From the NCBI RefSeq assembly GCF_013004375.1, contig NZ_JABERI010000040.1, positions 62,001-126,000 on the forward strand: a stretch of 64,000 nt of DNA. Reading direction: 5' to 3'. Under the pieces are notes generated by a model. The model was given only the letters and a program-made list of their open reading frames with translations, was not told the DNA's origin and did not search any database. Shown piece by piece: positions 59,380 through 64,000 of this stretch. The position numbers were made by a program, and so were the translations under genes. The stretch is from Acinetobacter terrae. Lineage in GTDB: Bacteria; Pseudomonadota; Gammaproteobacteria; Pseudomonadales; Moraxellaceae. Numbering within the stretch: position 1 is the first letter of the stretch; the number at the start of each line of letters is the position of its first letter.

Positions 59380-59502
59380 CACATAATAAACCAATGATTT
59401 AAAAAGAATAAATTGATAATTTCGTATAAGCTGTATTATGTTAATTTTAGAAATTCTTAAATAAAACTGAGTGGGTTTAATTAATAAAAAAGGATATATG
59501 GC

Positions 59503-60021
59503 ATGTTTAGACTTCTTGTTACATCCGACTCAAATAGTGAAACAGGTGTTGCAGATGCAAACCTAAGCTTAACAGCTAATGGGTTCTATAAATTTATAGA
59601 AGAACAAGATTATGGGAATACTTTAAATAGTTTAGTAATTATTTTCATGTGCCGAGATCCAGAGCTTCATTTCAAACAGCGTATTCGCTATTCGAGGAAA
59701 AAACAAAAACTTTACATGGATATCATGTTGGATTATCAAACATTTGTAATAATGACTCCCGAACAAAGGGTATCAGAGTTATGTAAGAAGCTTTTAACAG
59801 AAATGCCACCGATCGTTCAAAAATATAAAATTACTGATTTTGATCTAGATAAATTAATAAGTAATTTCTCATACTGGTTTAATAAATATGACCTTATTAT
59901 TGATTTATCAGATGACTTAAAAAATGAACTTAAATTAGACTGTGAAAAAATTGAAAGTGAAGAGCCTAAACCACAAGAAAAAAGAAAAAGTTTTTTTAAG
60001 AGAATTTTATTGAGAAAATAA
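59503..60021 (+). CDS. Orphan protein of unknown function, AT-rich, immunity-protein-like
   Basis: The 172-residue protein begins MFRLLVTSDSNSETGVADANLS, has an YMDIMLDYQTFVIMTPEQRVSELCKKLL core and ends in a basic KPQEKRKSFFKRILLRK tail. The gene is richer in A and T than its neighbours and lies alone in an otherwise empty region, which suggests acquisition. The core is loosely reminiscent of polymorphic-toxin immunity proteins (Imm44-like), but that is a weak impression. AAAAGGAT precedes the ATG. Confidence 0.7.
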   Translation: MFRLLVTSDSNSETGVADANLSLTANGFYKFIEEQDYGNTLNSLVIIFMCRDPELHFKQRIRYSRKKQKLYMDIMLDYQTFVIMTPEQRVSELCKKLLTEMPPIVQKYKITDFDLDKLISNFSYWFNKYDLIIDLSDDLKNELKLDCEKIESEEPKPQEKRKSFFKRILLRK

Positions 60022-60498
60022 AGAAGTTCCCCTGTATTTAACATAATGACCATTACAAGAACCGCGTTTATAAAATATTTTATTTTTCAAATACTTATAA
60101 AATTTAAGCTGTATATAAAAACAGTAAAAAACCAGCTTGGAAACAAATTGATTTTTTTATTCAAAATGAAACTTTTCTCAATGTTCCCGGCCTTCCCCGA
60201 GCAGAAAACATCCCCAATTTTTGCGGATAAAACAAGGATAGTTTTTAGCCAGACGCGCATCCTGTTAATGCCAATACAATGGCGCAAATTAATTAAATTA
60301 ATTTTAATGAATAAATTAAGTATTTATTACATCTGCTCATGATTGAATGATAAAAACCACTTGGAAAAAAATTGTTAAACAGATTCAAAATATAAATCCT
60401 TAAATCACAAGCGTAGCCTATTGCAATTCAAGACCTAAGCTAGACATCCTGCCTAAAAAAACGTATAACCCTGTTTTTCTTTATACAGGTCTAACACT
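60022..60498. other. AT-rich region without a supported gene
   Basis: A 98-codon frame (60046-60342, plus) has unusual composition and no ribosome site and is not accepted. The minus strand at 60245-60283 reads AIVLALTGCASG and then a stop, like a lipoprotein signal end without a preceding start, possibly debris of a lost gene. The region should also hold the dusC promoter. Confidence 0.45.
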
Positions 60499-61434
60499 TT
60501 GAAACTTGTTCTTGCACCCATGGAAGGTTTAACTGATCCCATCATGCGTGATGTACTCACTCATGTCGGCAGCTTTGACTGGTGTGTAACCGAGTTCATT
60601 CGTGTAACCGACTCTGTCTTACCCGACCATGTCTATCATAATTACTGCCCTGAATTACTGAATGATGGCAAAACCGCTGCTGGTACACCTGTGCATGTGC
60701 AGTTTTTGGGAAATAATCCTGAAATGCTGGCAGCCAACGCCATTCGTGCGGTGGAATTGGGTGCCCCTGCCATTGATATGAATTTTGGTTGCCCTGCAAA
60801 AACGGTAAACCGTCATCGTGGTGGCTCAGTATTATTGGATGAACCTGACGTGGTACATATGCTGGTCAAAGCCGTTCGAGATGCCGTACCGAATCATATT
60901 CCAGTATCTGCCAAAATGCGTTTAGGCTATATGGATCGGAATTTCACCCTGGAAAATGCCCACGCCATTGAAGATGCCGGTGCAGCCTGGGTTACCGTCC
61001 ATGCTCGCACCAAAGCTGAAGGTTATACGCCACCTGCATTTTGGGATCAGTTACAGCCCATTCGTGAAGCACTGAAAATTAATGTGATTGCCAATGGTGA
61101 AATCTGGACCAATGCTGACGCTAAACAATGCCGCCTAGAATCAGGCTGTGAAGATTTGATGATTGGTCGAGCTGCTGTGACTACACCCGATATCACGCAA
61201 TGTATCCGCAAAAATACCGATGAACCACTTATTAACTGGGATGAGCTTTTAGACTTACAAATCCGCTTTTTAAATGGACCCTATAAAAAAGAAATTAATA
61301 TGGTCGGACGCTATAAACAGTGGCTCGGCATGATGTCTAAGCATTATCCTGAAGCAAAAGAATTGTGGAATGAAGTGAAACGCATCAAAGCTTTGATTGA
61401 AATTATTGAAAAATTAAATGTCTTAAATCAGTAA
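60499..61434 (+). CDS. dusC: tRNA-dihydrouridine(16) synthase
   Basis: The 311-residue FMN enzyme reduces uridine 16 in tRNA. It reads MKLVLAPMEGLTDPIMRDVL from a TTG start; the family alignment needs this start, and AGG lies about ten bases ahead. The core includes DMNFGCPAKTVNRHRGGSVLL with the catalytic Cys, SAKMRLG and VIANGEIW. A bidirectional terminator follows. Confidence 0.93.
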   Translation: MKLVLAPMEGLTDPIMRDVLTHVGSFDWCVTEFIRVTDSVLPDHVYHNYCPELLNDGKTAAGTPVHVQFLGNNPEMLAANAIRAVELGAPAIDMNFGCPAKTVNRHRGGSVLLDEPDVVHMLVKAVRDAVPNHIPVSAKMRLGYMDRNFTLENAHAIEDAGAAWVTVHARTKAEGYTPPAFWDQLQPIREALKINVIANGEIWTNADAKQCRLESGCEDLMIGRAAVTTPDITQCIRKNTDEPLINWDELLDLQIRFLNGPYKKEINMVGRYKQWLGMMSKHYPEAKELWNEVKRIKALIEIIEKLNVLNQ

Positions 61435-61436
61435 AT

Positions 61437-61470
61437 AAAAAAAGCCTTTGAACATTCAAAGGCTTTTTTT
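61437..61470. terminator. Shared bidirectional terminator
   Basis: AAAGCCTTTGAA / TTCAAAGGCTTT with a two-base centre and A and T runs on both sides, between dusC and the NERD gene. Confidence 0.93.
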
Positions 61471-61472
61471 AT

Positions 61473-62126
61473 TTAGCTATTTTGTTTACGCTGCTTTAAA
61501 TTTTCTACATGTATACGATTGGTTTTCCAAGACTTGTCTAAAACTTCTTTTTCGATTCGTAATTGAATCCGTTTCAGTTTCATCGCAGGAATGACCTCCT
61601 CTTTAAAGTTTTTCACATAATCCACCCATGCTGCACCACGAAATACATTCACAGGCATATCGGTTTTAAACTCACAATCAGGCATAAATACAACGATTGA
61701 ATGCAAATATTCAGGGGCAATAATATCTGCCAATACCAGTTCTAAAACCTTTTGGTGCTTGTAATTTTGATGCAATGGATTTTGAAATTTATAGCTCTTT
61801 TTAAATATTTTCTGCGTCCACATTTTCTGGCGTTCGCTACCGAAAATCCAGCCTTTATAATTTTTAGTTTCAATAATAAAGATGCCGTAGGGACTTAATA
61901 AAATATGATCAATTTGGGTCGTTCCCGCTTGTTCATCCGGCAAAGTACAATCATTTAATAAAATATATTGAGGGTCTTTCAAATAGAGTTTGACCTGTAG
62001 AGCTACCGCCAATTCACCAACTTTTCCCTTAATAAATGGTTTAAAGGCTTTGATGATAGATATTGCAACAAAAGCAAGAATGACCCACCAAAAAGTTGAA
62101 AATAACTGACTTAATATTGTTTTCAT
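61473..62126 (-). CDS. Membrane-anchored NERD-domain protein
   Basis: The 217-residue protein has an N-terminal helix (about 10-30) and a NERD (nuclease-related) domain from about residue 35, with Glu in KGKVGELAVA, QIDHILLSPYGIFIIETKN (Asp and Glu-x-Lys) typical of a PD-(D/E)XK fold. The tail after residue 180 is basic. Function is unknown; a membrane-bound nuclease or DNA-processing protein is possible. It is 55 bp after ogt in the same direction. Confidence 0.85.
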   Translation of the reverse strand: MKTILSQLFSTFWWVILAFVAISIIKAFKPFIKGKVGELAVALQVKLYLKDPQYILLNDCTLPDEQAGTTQIDHILLSPYGIFIIETKNYKGWIFGSERQKMWTQKIFKKSYKFQNPLHQNYKHQKVLELVLADIIAPEYLHSIVVFMPDCEFKTDMPVNVFRGAAWVDYVKNFKEEVIPAMKLKRIQLRIEKEVLDKSWKTNRIHVENLKQRKQNS

Positions 62127-62181
62127 AATTTTATAACTTATTAAAATTTATAAGGAACAATAACAGTTTTTTCTATTTAAA

Positions 62182-62661
62182 TTATTGTTTCTCTAAACGG
62201 AGCAAAATATCCTTATTATCCAAACCACCTGCAAAGCCAACCAGTTTGCCATTCGTACCCACTACACGGTGACACGGTGCAATGATTGAAATTGGATTTT
62301 TTCCATTCGCGGCACCCACTGCACGTACCGCTTTGACATTGCCAATTTGTTCGGCAACATCGCGGTAACTTCGGGTTTCCCCAAATGGAATGGTCAACAA
62401 AGCTTGCCAAACTTTCTGTTGAAACTCGGTGCCTTCAAAATCTAGAGGCAAATCAAATTGCTGTCGTTTTCCAGCAAAATATTCAGTTAACTGCTTTTGA
62501 GTTTCCAACAAAATCGGATGATGCGTTTGTTCGATCAATTCGGCTAAACGTACACGTTTAGGATTTTCATTTTCCCAAAGTACCGCGACTAAAGCTGTTT
62601 CATGGGCGACCAATTTTAAAGTACCGACAGGAGAAGCCATTTCCATAAAAGCCAGTTTCAT
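62182..62661 (-). CDS. ogt: Methylated-DNA--protein-cysteine methyltransferase
   Basis: The 159-residue suicide repair protein takes methyl groups off O6-methylguanine and O4-methylthymine. The acceptor Cys130 is in IIAPCHRVVGTNGKLVGFAGG, with the Arg finger RAVGAANGKNP upstream. It is the single-domain Ogt type without the Ada regulatory part. It lies 35 bp after the guanidinium exporter gene. Confidence 0.95.
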   Translation of the reverse strand: MKLAFMEMASPVGTLKLVAHETALVAVLWENENPKRVRLAELIEQTHHPILLETQKQLTEYFAGKRQQFDLPLDFEGTEFQQKVWQALLTIPFGETRSYRDVAEQIGNVKAVRAVGAANGKNPISIIAPCHRVVGTNGKLVGFAGGLDNKDILLRLEKQ

Positions 62662-62696
62662 CGTCTTCTCCTGCAGTGAAATAAATGGTCCAGATT

Positions 62697-63014
62697 TTAT
62701 GATGATGACAGTTTCATCAACACTAATCCAGAAATAATCAGAACAGCTGCCAGCATACGCATTGCTGACGCTGGCTCACCCAATATAAAGATTCCGACCA
62801 AGAATGAACCGACTGCACCAATACCTGTCCAAATCGTATAGGCTGTACCGAGCGGCAAGGTTCGCATGGCATAAGCCAGTAAAGCAAAACTTAATACCAT
62901 AAAAACCAGGGTAATAATACTTGGGGTTAGACGTGTGAAACCTTCTGAAAGTTTCATTGCATACGCCCATACAATTTCAAAAATACCGGCTAAAATTAAA
63001 ACCACCCAAGCCAT
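62697..63014 (-). CDS. gdx: SMR-family guanidinium exporter (Gdx/SugE)
   Basis: The 105-residue protein has four hydrophobic helices, starting MAWVVLILAGIFEIVWAYAMKLSEGFTRL with the conserved Glu13 that couples to protons. The GTAYTIWTGIGAVGSFLVGIFILGEP region is of the SugE/Gdx type rather than the drug-exporting EmrE type. Guanidinium export is supported by the guanidine-II riboswitch directly ahead. The start has AGGTGGAG at ten bases. Confidence 0.92.
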   Translation of the reverse strand: MAWVVLILAGIFEIVWAYAMKLSEGFTRLTPSIITLVFMVLSFALLAYAMRTLPLGTAYTIWTGIGAVGSFLVGIFILGEPASAMRMLAAVLIISGLVLMKLSSS

Positions 63015-63024
63015 GACGACTATG

Positions 63025-63109
63025 CTCCACCTGATAAGAGTCAGGTCGTCCTGACGAATTGTCTTGGTATAGATATCAATGAGATTACACCAAGGGAGGT
63101 CGTTCCTCC
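63025..63109 (-). ncRNA. Guanidine-II (mini-ykkC) riboswitch of gdx
   Basis: On the minus strand GGAGG-AACGA-CCTCC (63109-63095) and GTCAGG-ACGA-CCTGAC (63055-63040) are two hairpins with ACGA in their loops, the defining mini-ykkC layout. ACCTGA of the second hairpin can instead pair with TCAGGT (63034-63029), which overlaps the AGGTGGAG ribosome site of gdx. Guanidine holding the hairpins would release that site. Structure and mechanism are inferred from the known class. Confidence 0.88.
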
Positions 63110-63198
63110 TTTAATTCATCATTATATAAATGATTGCTTTAAATTGGTGCGGATTTTACATTTTTTGACCAATTTATCGCGCTAAAAATACCCCAATA

Positions 63199-63233
63199 AA
63201 AATACGACTGGTGCTCACCAATCGTATTTTTTT
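63199..63233. terminator. Terminator after copB
   Basis: AAAATACGACTGGTG pairs with CACCAATCGTATTTT with one mismatch (a wobble on the minus strand) and T residues follow. Confidence 0.8.
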
Positions 63234-63248
63234 AATCACAATACTCGT

Positions 63249-64000
63249 CTAAAATTTAAAATGAATACCTGCACCATATAGCCATTCATTTTCAGAAGAT
63301 GATTGTGGCTGCCAAGCCGTTTCTTCATTTCCCTTATTATAGCCATATGCAACATCAACAAAAGGCATAACCTTTTTATTGATTTCATAACGGGTTTCCA
63401 GACCCAGTTGCGCGGTATTTAAACCCGACTTTTTGGCATAGTTTGAGTCATCACTGAAAATGACATTCAGATCCAGATAGGGTTTAAGAATCAGTTTTTG
63501 GGTCAGCAGCAAATCACGCTCAGTTTCCAACGTGAATGACATTTGTTGATCCTGTCCCACAAATAAATAGGCATCGGTTTCAAAGAAATAGGGCGCCAAG
63601 CCATGAATACCGACTATAGCACCCACCTGCTCTTGATCCACTTCACGATTCTGGTTGTTCAAATAGCGAAGACCGGCTTGTACATCCCAAAAATCACTCA
63701 CCATACGGCTATATAAAACTTTGGCATCATATTCGGCTTGCTGTGATTCAGCTTGATCTGCATGAACTTTGATAAAAACCTTGTTTTCATCTGTGCCAAT
63801 TCGGGTCTCAAGTTCCGACTTTAAAACACCTTTGCCATCATCATTGCGCAGCCATTTACTTTCAACAGTGGTTTGCTGATAAATCTGTCCACCATGCTCT
63901 TTGATATGTGCAGCATGATCCGCCTCGTCTGAACTTGGATGTTCATGCTGTACCGATTGCATCGGTTTTTCTTTAACCGCAGTCTCTGGTACTGCTGACT
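63249..64000 (-). CDS. copB: Copper resistance outer membrane protein CopB, 5' end missing
   Basis: The visible 250 codons cover most of CopB. The His-rich start (HEHPSSDEADHAAHIKEHGG) leads into a beta-barrel domain with ESKWLRNDDGKGVLKSELETRIGTDENKVFIK and ends in the terminal aromatic of an outer membrane barrel (HFKF). The reading frame stays open to the window edge, so the signal peptide and Met/His-rich N-terminus are cut off. It is probably part of a copAB-type operon with the partner outside the window. Confidence 0.88.
   Translation of the reverse strand, partial: SAVPETAVKEKPMQSVQHEHPSSDEADHAAHIKEHGGQIYQQTTVESKWLRNDDGKGVLKSELETRIGTDENKVFIKVHADQAESQQAEYDAKVLYSRMVSDFWDVQAGLRYLNNQNREVDQEQVGAIVGIHGLAPYFFETDAYLFVGQDQQMSFTLETERDLLLTQKLILKPYLDLNVIFSDDSNYAKKSGLNTAQLGLETRYEINKKVMPFVDVAYGYNKGNEETAWQPQSSSENEWLYGAGIHFKF

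Noticed and set aside
60046..60342. 98-codon frame on the plus strand
   Set aside because: Unusual composition, no ribosome site and no family likeness; treated as non-coding.

Overview
The window is chromosomal DNA of a gammaproteobacterium, most probably Acinetobacter. The evidence is the two-component pair BfmR/BfmS, the gene order nrdA / tiny membrane ORF / nrdB, the yceD-rpmF-fabD-fabG-acpP order without plsX or fabH, the biotin set bioH-A-F-C-D, SMC/ScpAB instead of MukB, the moderately AT-rich composition and the protein sequences themselves. The species cannot be fixed from this stretch. Nearly all of it is core genome. The only complete mobile element is one IS4-family insertion sequence at 55613-56883. 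No tRNA, rRNA, CRISPR array or prophage was seen.

Layout: 1-9796 (minus) carries respiratory complex I, nuoA to nuoK, with nuoCD fused and nuoK running off the left edge. 10423-13241 holds a small unknown gene and bfmRS. 13830-18361 (plus) is class Ia ribonucleotide reductase, with an unannotated 43-residue membrane ORF and a palindromic repeat between the subunits. 18424-19867 holds a DUF2188 protein and a convergent pair of membrane proteins that share one N-terminal domain but have different membrane domains (DUF805 and TM2). 20107-26525 (minus) is uracil catabolism: rutA-B-C-F-G plus a hydroxyacid dehydrogenase, with rutD as a separate unit. Both units have a well-spaced sigma-54 promoter sequence, and the rutA one is preceded by two NtrC-like sites. 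26919-31256 contains an unknown membrane protein, a Kbp-type LysM protein and the fatty-acid/ribosome cluster. 31354-36655 holds epmC, a yciO-type gene, an acetyltransferase and scpA-scpB-rluB. 36727-41454 (minus) is biotin synthesis. 41597-44299 holds an exported peroxiredoxin, a bacterioferritin without its haem-ligand Met, and a reductase. 44368-51597 (minus) is GntR-smc-zipA-ligA. 51796-55430 holds a TSUP transporter, birA, coaX and two tandem small hydrolases. 55596-58325 is ffh, whose terminator is split by the IS. The right end has a cytochrome-assembly-like gene, an AT-rich island with one orphan gene, dusC, a NERD protein, ogt, a guanidinium exporter under an apparent guanidine-II riboswitch, and a partial copB.

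The strongest observations beyond routine annotation are: the guanidine-II (mini-ykkC) riboswitch with a visible Shine-Dalgarno sequestering alternative; nitrogen (sigma-54/NtrC) control of two separate rut units and the replacement of rutE; a perfect RstA-type box upstream of bfmR; the IS that landed in the loop of the ffh terminator with a 7-bp duplication; and the domain-swapped membrane protein pair. I found nothing that is clearly a wholly new defence or mobile system. All statements rest on reading the sequence; no database search was run.
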